64,000 nt of DNA from DTFZ01 sp964510055 (GTDB lineage Bacteria; Bacillota; Clostridia; Christensenellales; SZUA-584). The translations under genes and the position numbers were made by a program. Positions 33,656 to 42,657 of this stretch are shown here, one piece after another. The notes under the pieces are model-generated. The model saw only the letters and a program-made list of their open reading frames with translations. It was not told where the DNA came from and ran no database searches. Each line of letters begins with the position of its first letter. Position 1 is the first letter of the stretch. Where the stretch lies: assembly GCA_964510055.1 (NCBI GenBank), contig CAZDZY010000003.1, positions 3,883-67,882 of the forward strand, written 5' to 3'.

Positions 33656-35509
33656 TTATTCTTGTTTTTTATCGTCGTCAACTACTTCGTATTCTGCGTC
33701 GACAACATCATCTTTAGGCTTTTGCTGCTCTGCGCCTCCCGCTCCGCCTCCCATATTTGCCGAGTTTGCCTGGGCGTTCGCCTGCGAGTAGATCTTTCCG
33801 AACGCGTCATAGGATACCTGCGATAGCTTATCAGCTGCGGCTTTAATGGCGCTGTTGTCAGTGCCCGAAAGAGCGCTCCTTACGTTGGAGATCTCAGCGT
33901 CTATCTTGCCCTTGTCTTCGCTGCTGACCTTGCTTCCCAGGTCTTTGAGCGTCTTCTCGGTCTGGAATATAAGCGCGTCCGCGTTATTCCTTATTTCGAC
34001 CCTCTCTTTTTCCTGTTTGTCGGCAGCGGCAAACTTCTCCGCGTCTTTAACGGCTTTATCGATATCGTCTTTTGACATATTCGTTGAAGCGGTTATCGTT
34101 ACTTTCTGCTCATTGCCGGTTCCCAGGTCTTTGGCGGAAACGTGCACGATACCGTTTGCGTCGATATCGAACGTTACTTCTATCTGCGGCATGCCTCTCG
34201 GAGCAGGCGGTATGCCCGTAAGGTTGAACCTTCCCAGAGTCTTGTTATGCGCAGCCATCTCGCGCTCGCCCTGAAGAACATGTATCTCAACGCTCGTCTG
34301 CCCGTCTGCGGCAGTGGAGAACACCTGACTCTTCTTTGTCGGAATTGTAGTATTCCTTTCAATAAGCCTCGTTGAAACTCCTCCCAGTGTCTCGATGCCG
34401 AGCGAAAGCGGGGTAACGTCGAGCAGCACTATATCGTTTACTTCTCCGCCTATAACGCCCGCCTGTATGGCGGCGCCTAAAGCTACGCATTCATCGGGAT
34501 TTATGCCCTTGAACGGCTCTTTGCCTGTTAGAGACTTAACCTTTTCCTGAACAGACGGGGTCCTCGTCGACCCGCCGACGAGTATTATCTTTTTAAGATC
34601 TGAAGGCTTAATGCCCGCGTCGGCCATTGCCTTCTTAGTGGGTTCGACTGTCATCTCCACGAGATCGGCTGTTAGCTCGTCGAATTTTGCTCTTGTAATC
34701 GTCATGTCGAGGTGTTTCGGGCCCGTTGCGTCCGCTGTTATAAACGGAAGGTTGATACTTGCCTGCATCACGCCTGACAGCTCTATCTTCGCCTTTTCCG
34801 CCGCTTCCTTTATGCGCTGCATAGCCATCTTGTCTTTTGATATGTCGATACCGCTCGACTTCCTGAACTCGGATACTATATAGTCCATTACCCTCTGGTC
34901 GAAGTCATCGCCGCCGAGGCGCGTGTTTCCGTTCGTCGCCAGCACTTCAAAGACACCGTCGCCTATCTCCAGTATGGAAACGTCGAACGTGCCGCCGCCG
35001 AGGTCGTAGACCAAGATTTTCTGCTCTTCTTCCTTATCGATGCCGTACGCAAGCGAAGCTGCGGTTGGTTCGTTTATTATCCTTAAAACGTTGAGCCCCG
35101 CTATTTTTCCCGCGTCCTTTGTGGCTTGCCTCTGGCTGTCAGAAAAATACGCGGGAACCGTGATTACAGCGTCTGTAACCGTTTCGCCAAGATAACCTTC
35201 AGCATCGGTTTTAAGCTTCTGCAGTATCATCGCAGATATTTCCTGCGGAGTATATGACTTATTATCTATCTTTATTTTCCTGTCACTGCCCATATCCCTT
35301 TTTATAGAGCTTATGGTCCTGTCAGGATTCGTTATCGCCTGGTTTTTCGCGACCTTACCTACAAGCCTTTCGCCGGTATTTGAAAATGCTACTACCGAAG
35401 GAGTGGTCCTGCTGCCTTCAGCGTTCGCTATAACTGTCGGCTCTCCGCCTTCCATGACGGCAACGCACGAGTTTGTCGTTCCCAGATCGATACCTATAAT
35501 CTTGCCCAT
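33656..35509 (-). CDS. dnaK: Chaperone protein DnaK (Hsp70)
   Basis: 617 aa. It begins MGKIIGIDLGTTNSCVAVMEGG with the phosphate loop; VYDLGGGTFDVSIL and LVGGSTRTPSVQ are the other nucleotide motifs. The lid ends in a glycine-rich linker and the acidic DDVVDAEYEVVDDDKKQ tail, the usual Gram-positive form. It forms the DnaK-DnaJ-GrpE refolding cycle with its neighbours and falls under the CIRCE/HrcA control of the operon. Confidence 0.98.
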   Translation of the reverse strand: MGKIIGIDLGTTNSCVAVMEGGEPTVIANAEGSRTTPSVVAFSNTGERLVGKVAKNQAITNPDRTISSIKRDMGSDRKIKIDNKSYTPQEISAMILQKLKTDAEGYLGETVTDAVITVPAYFSDSQRQATKDAGKIAGLNVLRIINEPTAASLAYGIDKEEEQKILVYDLGGGTFDVSILEIGDGVFEVLATNGNTRLGGDDFDQRVMDYIVSEFRKSSGIDISKDKMAMQRIKEAAEKAKIELSGVMQASINLPFITADATGPKHLDMTITRAKFDELTADLVEMTVEPTKKAMADAGIKPSDLKKIILVGGSTRTPSVQEKVKSLTGKEPFKGINPDECVALGAAIQAGVIGGEVNDIVLLDVTPLSLGIETLGGVSTRLIERNTTIPTKKSQVFSTAADGQTSVEIHVLQGEREMAAHNKTLGRFNLTGIPPAPRGMPQIEVTFDIDANGIVHVSAKDLGTGNEQKVTITASTNMSKDDIDKAVKDAEKFAAADKQEKERVEIRNNADALIFQTEKTLKDLGSKVSSEDKGKIDAEISNVRSALSGTDNSAIKAAADKLSQVSYDAFGKIYSQANAQANSANMGGGAGGAEQQKPKDDVVDAEYEVVDDDKKQE

Positions 35510-35536
35510 AGTTTTTATCCTCCTATTAAAAATATA

Positions 35537-36163
35537 TTATTTATTTACAATTACCATGCTGTAGCGCAATACCTTATCGCCCTGCATATACCCTTTCAGC
35601 GCAACCGCGGAAATGGTTCCCGGGGTTTCGCCCTCTTTAGTTTCCGCATGCTGTATAGCGTGATGCAGATTGGGATCGAACACTTTCCCCAGCGCGGGTA
35701 TCTCCGTAACCCCAAATCCGGTCATGATGTCGATAAGCTGCTTATAGACCATAAGAACGCCCTGCGCCAAAGGGTCTGCGTCTTCCCCGTTTACGTGTTC
35801 GATAGCCCTTTCAAAGTTATCTATAACAGGCAATATCTTTTCCAATACCTCGCCGGCGCCCGCCTTCATCGCCTGAGCCGCCAGCATCTGATTTCTTTTT
35901 TTATAGTTATTGTAGTCGCTGAACGTGCGCTGATAACTGTCTTTATACGAATCCCGCTCCGCTATCGCGGCAATGAGCGCTTCCTCCAGCTTTGCTGTTT
36001 CTTTGCTCTTATGGCTTTTCGCCGAAGCCTTCTTTTCTTCGGTTACAGTTTCCTCACTTTTTAATTCTTTTTCAGTTTCTTTTGGCGCAGCTGTTTCAAC
36101 GTCTACTGAATTTTCCTTGTCGTACTCCGACTGCGGACGCTCATCAAATCTGCTATCACTCAA
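35537..36163 (-). CDS. grpE: Nucleotide exchange factor GrpE
   Basis: 208 aa. An acidic, low-complexity N-terminal third (Glu/Lys-rich to about residue 60) leads into the long coiled-coil helix (EEALIAAIAERDSYKDSYQRTFSDYNNYKKR) and the beta-domain ending LKGYMQGDKVLRYSMVIVNK. It exchanges ADP on DnaK. The gene is between hrcA and dnaK, as expected. Confidence 0.96.
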   Translation of the reverse strand: MSDSRFDERPQSEYDKENSVDVETAAPKETEKELKSEETVTEEKKASAKSHKSKETAKLEEALIAAIAERDSYKDSYQRTFSDYNNYKKRNQMLAAQAMKAGAGEVLEKILPVIDNFERAIEHVNGEDADPLAQGVLMVYKQLIDIMTGFGVTEIPALGKVFDPNLHHAIQHAETKEGETPGTISAVALKGYMQGDKVLRYSMVIVNK

Positions 36164-36178
36164 ATCAATTCACCGCCT

Positions 36179-37222
36179 TTAATCTTTATCCGTCTCTAAA
36201 AAATTAGAAAGGATGCTGTTTAAACTGTTGCCTACATAGCCAAGTATAGATACAATCTTGGAATAATCCATCCTTGTGGGACCTATTACACCGAAGGAAC
36301 CGAGCGTTTCCCCTTCCACCTTATAAGTTGCCGTTACAACGCTCATATCATGCAATTCCTCAGCTTCGTTTTCACGGCCTATAGTCACGGAAAACTCAAA
36401 GCTTGCCGCCTTTTTCATCATATCGTAAAGCATATCTTTAGTTTCAAGAAGGGCGAGAAAGTTTTTTGTTTTCTCCACGCTCATATATTCAGGAAAATCT
36501 ATTATGTTTTCCGTGCCGCCCAGAACTATGCCTTTTTTCCCCTGAGGTTCTACGCTCAGATCTATTGCTTTTATTATGTCTCCTACAAATTCGCCGTTAT
36601 TGCATATCCTTTCGCGCAGGCATACTGAGAGGTCGCTCTCTGCTTCTTCGAGAGTCTTTCCCGAAAGCTTGTCTGTCAGCATATTAGACAGCATTTCGAT
36701 GTCGCTGACGGATATCCCTTCGGGCACTGAGATAACCGTATCGTTTACAAGCCCTGCGTCAGTTACAAGCAGCAGTATCGCTTTCTTTTCGGTAAGCTTA
36801 ACGAGTTGTATACGCTTGAGCACTGACCTTTTAAGCTGCGGGCGTAGCACCATTGAAATATGGTGCGTGGTATCTGAAAGAACTTTTGCCGCCTTTTCTA
36901 TGACCTGCTCGACTTCCGCCATCTTCTCCTGAAAATAGCTTTTTATCCTGCTCGCCTCGGTTTCGTTGAGCTTTGCGACTTTCATAAGCCTGTCAACATA
37001 GAACCTGTAGGCTTTTTGCGAGGGTATGCGCCCCGCAGACGTATGAGGCTGCTCCAAAAACCCGAGTTCTTCAAGGTCTGCCATCTCGTTTCTTATCGTT
37101 GCCGAGCTTAGATCCATTCCCTGTTTTTTTGAGATCGTTCTGGAACCGATAGGGAGTCCGGTCATTATATAATCGTCGACAACGGCCTTCAGTATACCAA
37201 GCTTCCTTTCATTAAGATCCAT
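36179..37222 (-). CDS. hrcA: Heat-inducible transcription repressor HrcA
   Basis: 347 aa. The winged helix start MDLNERKLGILKAVVDDYIMTGLPIGSRTISKK and SSATIRNEMADLEELGFLEQPHTSAGRIPS is diagnostic. It represses heat-shock genes by binding the CIRCE operator at 37255-37281, directly in front of the gene, so the operon is autoregulated. GroEL is known to assist HrcA folding in Bacillus; no groEL is in this window. Confidence 0.97.
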   Translation of the reverse strand: MDLNERKLGILKAVVDDYIMTGLPIGSRTISKKQGMDLSSATIRNEMADLEELGFLEQPHTSAGRIPSQKAYRFYVDRLMKVAKLNETEASRIKSYFQEKMAEVEQVIEKAAKVLSDTTHHISMVLRPQLKRSVLKRIQLVKLTEKKAILLLVTDAGLVNDTVISVPEGISVSDIEMLSNMLTDKLSGKTLEEAESDLSVCLRERICNNGEFVGDIIKAIDLSVEPQGKKGIVLGGTENIIDFPEYMSVEKTKNFLALLETKDMLYDMMKKAASFEFSVTIGRENEAEELHDMSVVTATYKVEGETLGSFGVIGPTRMDYSKIVSILGYVGNSLNSILSNFLETDKD

Positions 37223-37254
37223 ATTAACCCCCTGTTAATCAATGGTTCCCGTTA

Positions 37255-37281
37255 TTAGCACTCAATCGAAGCGAGTGCTAA
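37255..37281. promoter_or_regulatory. CIRCE operator
   Basis: TTAGCACTC, nine bases, GAGTGCTAA: the consensus inverted repeat with no mismatch. It lies directly downstream of the -10 element of the hrcA promoter and about 33 nt before the hrcA start, so HrcA would block initiation. Confidence 0.98.
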
Positions 37282-37287
37282 CACTAT

Positions 37288-37316
37288 GGTATAAAAATAA
37301 CACTATTTAACTTCAA
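37288..37316 (-). promoter_or_regulatory. Promoter for hrcA-grpE-dnaK-dnaJ
   Basis: TTGAAG (37311-37316), 17 nt, TATACC (37288-37293). A better -35 hexamer TTGACT occurs twice just upstream (37317-37322 and 37327-37332), but 17 nt from the nearer copy there is only TATTTT. The exact pairing is therefore uncertain; the location against CIRCE is right. Confidence 0.5.
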
Positions 37317-37338
37317 AGTCAATACAGTCAACACTAAT

Positions 37339-38456
37339 TCATATTATTTTCATAAATTCTGTTATAAGCGAGTTCTGCAGATCGAATCCTTTTATTGTTG
37401 GATAGATCCCGCGTTCATTTTTTGTTATAAGATCGTTTTTTATTGAAAAATATATTGGTTCCCTGAATTCTTTTTCAAAATCCTTGTTAAAACGAAGTTT
37501 GAAGCCGGCGAACGATATTCCCTGTTTGAGTCGAAGCCTGAGCATCAGATATTCCGTTAAAATATCTTTGTCGGTAAGCTCACAATATTGTTCTACTGGT
37601 TTTTTGCCATTATTGACGGACTGCAGATATTCGGTTACATTCCCGGTATTATTGGATCGCGTTTTGGCATTTAATTCAATGCATGAGTGCGCCGAGACTC
37701 CAAGCCCCAGGTATTCTTCGCCNNNNNNNNNNGGCACTCAAAGCCAACTCTTGCGAAATTCGAAGTTTCATAATGAACATATCCTGCCCCGCCAAGTATT
37801 TTTGAAGCTGCATGGTACATATTTCTGTCAATCTCTTCATCCGCGCCGGCAAACACTTTCGCCAGCCTTGTGCCTGTTTCAAGTTTGAGGCTGTAAGCGG
37901 ATATATGACTTGGAGAAAGTTTTAATAATTTATTTATTGTGGCCTTAAAACATTTTTCAGTCTGTCCGGGCAGTCCGAAGATAGTATCAACATTAATATT
38001 ATTAAAATATTTCTTTGAGATTTCGTAAACATAGAGAAATTCTTCATAAGTATGCCGGCGGCCTATATTTTTCAATATTTCATTGTCGTGAGTCTGAAGG
38101 CCCATACTTAGCCTGTTTATCCCGAGTTTCGAATAAGCAGAGAGCTTTTCTTCACAAAGTGTTTCCGGGTTAACTTCTATCGTTGCCTCTTTAAGGTTGA
38201 AATCGCATTCCCTTTTAAGTCCGTTTATCAGGTTGCCGATCTGTTCGGGCGACAATAAAGAAGGAGTGCCTCCGCCTATAAACAATGTATCAATCGTATG
38301 GCCTTTCAGGTAATCCTCGTATAAATGCGCTTCTGCTATTACCGCGCCTATATACTCGTTAAAAAAGCCATCCATATCGGGAAATGACACGAAATCGCAG
38401 TAATAGCATTTTCTTTTGCAGAAAGGTATGTGTATATAAAGGCCTAAGGGTTTCAT
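37339..38456 (-). CDS. hemW: HemW-like radical SAM protein, interrupted by an assembly gap
   Basis: A single gene in two visible frames on either side of the Ns at 37723-37732. The N-terminal 241 codons start MKPLGLYIHIPFCKRKCYYCDF, with CxxxCxxC at Cys13, Cys17 and Cys20, and contain FIGGGTPSLLS, TIEVNPET and RLSMGLQTHD. The C-terminal part resumes GEEYLGLGVSAHSC and continues to a normal end. HemW binds heme and is related to coproporphyrinogen oxidase HemN but is not itself the oxidase; it may deliver heme to respiratory enzymes. It overlaps lepA by 4 nt, the usual lepA-hemW pair. The apparent frameshift is an artefact of the ten Ns. Confidence 0.93.
37723..37732. other. Assembly gap of ten Ns inside hemW
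   Basis: Ten Ns, a placeholder length. Codon phase on the two sides requires a true gap of 2 modulo 3 bases, and ten does not fit. The residues usually found here in HemW (RHN-x2-YW region) suggest 23 nt are missing. Confidence 0.95.
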
Positions 38457-40255
38457 TGGTCGGTCTTAAGCACGGAAATAAACGCTTCGGAAGGCACCTG
38501 TACAGTTCCTACCTGACGCATGCGCTTCTTGCCTTCTTTCTGCTTCTCGAGCAGCTTTCTTTTACGCGATATGTCGCCGCCGTAGCATTTCGCGAGCACG
38601 TCTTTGCGCATCGCCTTTACGGTTTCGCGCGCTATTACTTTGCCCCCTATAGCAGCCTGGATAGGTATCTCGAACATCTGGCGGGGTATCACGTCTTTGA
38701 GTTTCTCGGCTATTATCCTTCCCCGCGCGTATGCCTTGTCTTTATGAACGATTATGGATAGCGCGTCGCACATCTCTCCGTTGAGCAGCATATCCAGGCG
38801 CACAAGGTCGCTTTTCTGATAGCCTTTAAGTTCATAATCGAGCGAAGCGTAGCCGCGGGTTCTCGATTTAAGCATGTCGAAGAAATCGTAAATTATCTCG
38901 TTCAATGGCAGTTCGTAATGTATGAGCACGCGCGTATCCTCTATATATTCCATGTTCTTGAACACGCCGCGTTTTTCCTGGCATATATCCATTACGGCGC
39001 CTACATATTCGTCGGGCGTCATTATGGTAGCTTCAGCCACAGGCTCTTCCATATAATCGATGGACGTAACAGGCGGCAGGCTTGTAGGATTATCGACCTT
39101 AATTGTTTCACCTTTGACTGTTGTAACATGGTAACTTACGCTTGGCGCTGTCGTAACCAGGTCGAGGTCGTATTCCCGCTCGAGTCGTTCCTGTATTATC
39201 TCCATATGCAGCAGACCTAAAAATCCGCACCTGAATCCGAACCCTAATGCAACTGACGTTTCCGGTTCATATATAAGCGACGCATCGTTGAGCTCAAGTT
39301 TTGCGAGAGCTTCGCGCAGGTCTTCATATTTTGCGCCGTCAGCCGGATATATACCGCAGAACACCATAGGCGTTACATGCTTGTATCCCGGAAGAGGTTC
39401 TTTAGTTCCGTTTTCCGCGTTCGTTATCGTATCGCCCACGCGCGTATCGGATACGTTTTTAACACTCGCAGCTATGTAGCCTACTTCGCCCGCAGAGAGC
39501 GATGGCACTGGCATAAGCGTCGGAAGAAATACGCCTACCTCAGTAACGTCAAATTTCTTATCGGCGGCCATAAACAGTATATCGTCGCCTGCTTTTACGT
39601 TTCCTTCTTTAATTCGAACGTAGCTTATCGCGCCTTTGTAATTGTCGTAATACGAATCGAATACGAGGGCTTTGAGCGGAGCGTTTCTGTCTCCCTTAGG
39701 CGAAGGAAGATACTTGATTATCGCTTCCAATACGGCGTCGATGCCTGTCCCTTCTTTTGCGCTTATCCTCGGAGCGTACGACGCATCGAGGCCCAGCACG
39801 TCTTCGATCTCTTTGCATACCTCGTCAGGCCGGGCGGAAGGCAGATCTATCTTATTTATTACGGGCAATATCTCGAGGTTGTTGCCCATTGCGAGGTACA
39901 CGTTGGCGAGAGTCTGCGCTTCTATGCCCTGGCTCGCGTCTACGACGAGTATCGCGCCCTCGCAGGCTGCCATACTCCTTGAAACTTCGTATGTAAAGTC
40001 AACATGGCCGGGGGTATCGATAAGGTTTAGAGTATACTCTGAACCATTAATTTCATAGAACATGCGCACGGCCTGCGCTTTTATGGTAATGCCCCTCTCC
40101 TGTTCGAGTTCCATAGTGTCGAGTATCTGATTGCGCATGTCTCGCTTCGAAATCGTGTTGGTAGCTTCGATGAGCCTGTCCGCAAGCGTCGATTTGCCGT
40201 GGTCTATGTGCGCTATAATACAGAAATTTCTTATCTTGTCTATGCCTGATGACAT
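38453..40255 (-). CDS. lepA: Elongation factor 4 (LepA)
   Basis: 600 aa from ATG at 40255, which is preceded by GGAGGAAAC; the longer frame to 40315 would overlap the promoter. G1 AHIDHGKSTLADRL, G3 DTPGHVDFTYEV and G4 NKIDLP are present, with EF-G-like domains and the family-specific C-terminal ending RKRKLLEKQKEGKKRMRQVG. LepA back-translocates or helps ribosome biogenesis; exact role is still debated. Promoter at 40284-40312. Confidence 0.97.
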   Translation of the reverse strand: MSSGIDKIRNFCIIAHIDHGKSTLADRLIEATNTISKRDMRNQILDTMELEQERGITIKAQAVRMFYEINGSEYTLNLIDTPGHVDFTYEVSRSMAACEGAILVVDASQGIEAQTLANVYLAMGNNLEILPVINKIDLPSARPDEVCKEIEDVLGLDASYAPRISAKEGTGIDAVLEAIIKYLPSPKGDRNAPLKALVFDSYYDNYKGAISYVRIKEGNVKAGDDILFMAADKKFDVTEVGVFLPTLMPVPSLSAGEVGYIAASVKNVSDTRVGDTITNAENGTKEPLPGYKHVTPMVFCGIYPADGAKYEDLREALAKLELNDASLIYEPETSVALGFGFRCGFLGLLHMEIIQERLEREYDLDLVTTAPSVSYHVTTVKGETIKVDNPTSLPPVTSIDYMEEPVAEATIMTPDEYVGAVMDICQEKRGVFKNMEYIEDTRVLIHYELPLNEIIYDFFDMLKSRTRGYASLDYELKGYQKSDLVRLDMLLNGEMCDALSIIVHKDKAYARGRIIAEKLKDVIPRQMFEIPIQAAIGGKVIARETVKAMRKDVLAKCYGGDISRKRKLLEKQKEGKKRMRQVGTVQVPSEAFISVLKTDQ

Positions 40256-40283
40256 CAAGTTTCCTCCGTTTAAATATAGGATT

Positions 40284-40312
40284 ATAATATATAAAACAAG
40301 TCTTAAATGCAA
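40284..40312 (-). promoter_or_regulatory. SigA-type promoter for lepA-hemW
   Basis: TTGCAT (40307-40312), 17 nt, TATTAT (40284-40289) on the minus strand; an overlapping TATAAT at 40281-40286 gives a 20-nt spacer. The leader is about 20-25 nt and contains the GGAGG site. Confidence 0.55.
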
Positions 40313-40367
40313 CAACTTGATTACAAACTCGGATTATAGATAAGAAATTAATGAGTGTACAAGTTAA

Positions 40368-40524
40368 AGGCCGCTGAAAATTCGCAAACTGGATCCCCGA
40401 AAAGCCTAAAGCTTTTTTGGGGTAAAAACGCAAGGCGTTTTGAGCATTGTGCCGATGATGTAGCAGAGCTGATTCGAAGCGCAAGCGGATAAACAACGCA
40501 GTAGTTAGGCTTTATCAGCGGCCT
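40368..40524. repeat. 157-bp element with 10-bp terminal inverted repeats between lepA and the LUD gene
   Basis: AGGCCGCTGA (40368-40377) and TCAGCGGCCT (40515-40524) bound a stretch with further hairpins: CCCCgAAAAGC/GCTTTTttGGGG (40395-40422) and AAAACGC/GCGTTTT (40425-40441). No coding sequence or promoter falls inside; the promoters on both sides (lepA left, LUD right) lie just outside it. The 11-mer CCCGAAAAGCC inside (40396-40406) also occurs in the dnaK-dnaJ spacer (33544-33554). It could be a miniature mobile or palindromic repeat. The remainder of the 334-bp gap holds only the two promoters. Confidence 0.55.
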
Positions 40525-40538
40525 GACGCAATTTTTTC

Positions 40539-40567
40539 TTGGCGGAAGGAATAACATCGTGTATTAT
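40539..40567 (+). promoter_or_regulatory. SigA-type promoter for the LUD-domain gene
   Basis: TTGGCG (40539-40544), 17 nt, TATTAT (40562-40567). The predicted start near 40574 leaves a 15-nt leader with ACGGAGG at 40578-40584. Confidence 0.5.
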
Positions 40568-40589
40568 TGAGTAATGAACGGAGGCCGTA

Positions 40590-41204
40590 ATGAACGATAT
40601 TCAAACAACCATCGAGTCGCTTAGTAAAAAAGGATTTAGAGCCGTGTACGCAAAAAATGCGAAAGAAGCTTTAGATTATGTACTGACCGTTATCGGAAAA
40701 GATGAGACCGTAGGCGTGGGCGGCAGCGTTACACTGCAGGAAACAGGCATCGTTGACGCGCTTATAGAGCGCGGCAATACGGTATACTGGCATTGGCTTG
40801 CTAAGAAAAAAGGCGAAGACGCCGACGAAACAAGAAGAAAAGCCATTATTGCCAACGCGTACCTTTCATCCGCAAACGCAATAACAAAAACCGGGGATCT
40901 TGTTAACATAGACGGTACAGGCAACAGGGTTGCTTCAATGCTTTACGGTCCGGAGAAAATCATTATAGTTGCCGGAAGAAATAAGATAACCTACAACTAT
41001 AATTCAGCAATTGCCAGGATAAAGAGCATTGCCTGCCCTAAAAACGCAAGGCGGCTCGGGCTCGACACGCCATGTGCGAAAACAGGCAAATGCGAAGAAT
41101 GCACCGGCGCAAGCCGTATGTGCAACGTGACAGTCCGAATCCAGCACCCGACAAGCGGTAAGGAAATGCATGTTGTACTTATAGGCGGGGATTTCGGATA
41201 TTAA
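40590..41204 (+). CDS. LUD-domain protein (LutC/DUF162-like) with C-terminal cysteine cluster
   Basis: 204 aa. The LUD fold is visible: ETVGVGGSVTLQETGIVDALIERG near 36-58 and AITKTGDLVNIDGTGNRVASMLYGPEKIIIVAGRNKI near 91-126. LutC belongs to the lactate-utilisation LutABC complex, but no lutA or lutB is nearby. The C-terminal part carries ACPKNARRLG and PCAKTGKCEECTGASRMCN, five closely spaced cysteines suggesting a metal or Fe-S site. Stand-alone members of this type are common in anaerobes and have no proven function. Plus strand, own promoter and ACGGAGG ribosome site. Confidence 0.88.
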   Translation: MNDIQTTIESLSKKGFRAVYAKNAKEALDYVLTVIGKDETVGVGGSVTLQETGIVDALIERGNTVYWHWLAKKKGEDADETRRKAIIANAYLSSANAITKTGDLVNIDGTGNRVASMLYGPEKIIIVAGRNKITYNYNSAIARIKSIACPKNARRLGLDTPCAKTGKCEECTGASRMCNVTVRIQHPTSGKEMHVVLIGGDFGY

Positions 41205-41234
41205 ATACTACCCGAATATATAGCTTTTGGACAG

Positions 41235-41741
41235 TTATTCAATAAATACTGCGGAATACCAATTTTGTGTCTGCGATTCGTCTTTTAACGTTTCGAGCGG
41301 GAGGCCGAATTTATGTGCGGTCTTAAAGACGTCTATGCCGACGCTGTGGAATGAGGGGCGCGCCTTTTTTGCGTTCACACACTCCTTGCCGCAAAGCCCC
41401 GTGCATTCCTTACAAATCGCACAATCGCTCATTGAAAAAGCGAAATAATACCCTTTTAGAAAGGCTTCACGTTCCAATTCGAATGAAACATCCTGGCTTA
41501 TTTTTTTACTGGTAGAATGCACTATTATTCCCCAAGAATATTCTTTTAACACCTCATGGTAATCGAATACGCTCAGCGAGCCCGGCCGTGACGGGCAGGT
41601 AGGTCCTTTGCCCCAGTCTGTGCATCCGAACATGCATTTCAATATCGTGCGCGGATCGAAGACGATATCACTTATCTTAAATACGACCGCATGGTCAGCT
41701 CCCATACTTAAAGCTTTTTCCACTAAATCTTTTTCCAACAT
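41235..41741 (-). CDS. DUF2284 cysteine-rich (putative metal-binding) protein
   Basis: 168 aa from ATG at 41741 with GAGGA in front; a TTG at 41759 would overlap ribF more and lacks a site. Cysteines come in two groups: CMFGCTDWGKGPTCPSRPG in the first third and CAICKECTGLCGKECVN in the last third, arranged like an Fe-S or zinc centre. The DUF2284 family has no established activity. It is the last gene of the rimP-ribF unit. The neighbouring plus-strand LUD protein also has a cysteine cluster; a link is only speculative. Confidence 0.85.
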   Translation of the reverse strand: MLEKDLVEKALSMGADHAVVFKISDIVFDPRTILKCMFGCTDWGKGPTCPSRPGSLSVFDYHEVLKEYSWGIIVHSTSKKISQDVSFELEREAFLKGYYFAFSMSDCAICKECTGLCGKECVNAKKARPSFHSVGIDVFKTAHKFGLPLETLKDESQTQNWYSAVFIE

Positions 41742-41748
41742 ACTTTCC

Positions 41749-42654
41749 TCACTGTGCAATTAATATATTTGCTACATCGCGTTTAATCTGCTCGATAAGT
41801 TCTTCTTTACCGGCAAATTTCATTTCGTCCCTCAAACGTTTTTTAAAAGCTATCGTTATTTTTTTGCCGTAGATGTTTTCGGACAGGGAAATAATGTGGG
41901 CTTCGATGGTTTCTTTGATGCCGCTTGTTACGGTCGGCTTTACCCCGATATTGCACACTCCCTTATAAACCTTACCGTTTAATGTGACATCGACACTGTA
42001 TACGCCCCGAAGCGGAAGTATCTTCTCTTTAGCGGCAGTAATATTCGCAGTAGGGAAACCAAGTTTGTTTCCAAGGCCGATGCCTGTTTCCACAACACCC
42101 GAAATATTATATGTATAGCCCAACAGTACGTTTGCCCGCTCTATTGCCCCGGCCGCTATGCATTCGCGTATACGGGACGAGCTCACCGGCTCGTCTTCGT
42201 AAATAACCGGCGGGATTATCGTTACGCTGCATTTATGCTCATCGCCAAAGCTTATAAGCGTATCGATATTGCCCTTTGCGCGCCGCCCGTATGTATAGTT
42301 ATATCCTGCAACGATGTTTTTCGGATGAAACGTATTCAGTATCAAATTTGCAAAAACGTTTTTATCTATCCCGGCAAATCTCCTGTCGAATCCGGATATA
42401 CATAGATAGTCTATGCCGGTATGCCGGAAAGCTTCTATCTTTTCTTCCAATGTAAACAGGTGCATAGGTTTATGGTCTACAGAAAACAGGTCGCTTGGGA
42501 GAGTATCGAACGTAAAAGCTGCGCTTTGACCGAATGCCTTGACTGCTTTTAGCAGTTCCATATGTCCCAAATGCAGCCCGTCAAACGTTCCAAGCGCTAT
42601 GGAAAGGCTGCTGAACTTTATTCTTTTTGCTTTTTCTAAAGTGATTACTTCCAT
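41749..42654 (-). CDS. ribF: Bifunctional riboflavin kinase / FAD synthetase
   Basis: 301 aa. The N-terminal adenylyltransferase has ALGTFDGLHLGHMELL (HxGH) and VSSSRIRECI; the C-terminal flavokinase has GIGLGNKLGFPTANI and GVCNIGVKPT. It makes FMN and FAD from riboflavin. It lies after truB, as ribC does in Bacillus; rpsO, which normally follows, is replaced by the DUF2284 gene. Confidence 0.95.
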   Translation of the reverse strand: MEVITLEKAKRIKFSSLSIALGTFDGLHLGHMELLKAVKAFGQSAAFTFDTLPSDLFSVDHKPMHLFTLEEKIEAFRHTGIDYLCISGFDRRFAGIDKNVFANLILNTFHPKNIVAGYNYTYGRRAKGNIDTLISFGDEHKCSVTIIPPVIYEDEPVSSSRIRECIAAGAIERANVLLGYTYNISGVVETGIGLGNKLGFPTANITAAKEKILPLRGVYSVDVTLNGKVYKGVCNIGVKPTVTSGIKETIEAHIISLSENIYGKKITIAFKKRLRDEMKFAGKEELIEQIKRDVANILIAQ

Positions 42655-42657
42655 GAT

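Noticed and set aside
37339..38456. hemW as a split or pseudogene
   Set aside because: The break coincides with ten Ns and the phase fits an intact gene with a 23-nt gap.
40348..40557. A 69-aa minus-strand ORF in the lepA-LUD spacer
   Set aside because: It lies over the inverted-repeat element, has no convincing ribosome site or domain; more likely a by-product of the repeat.
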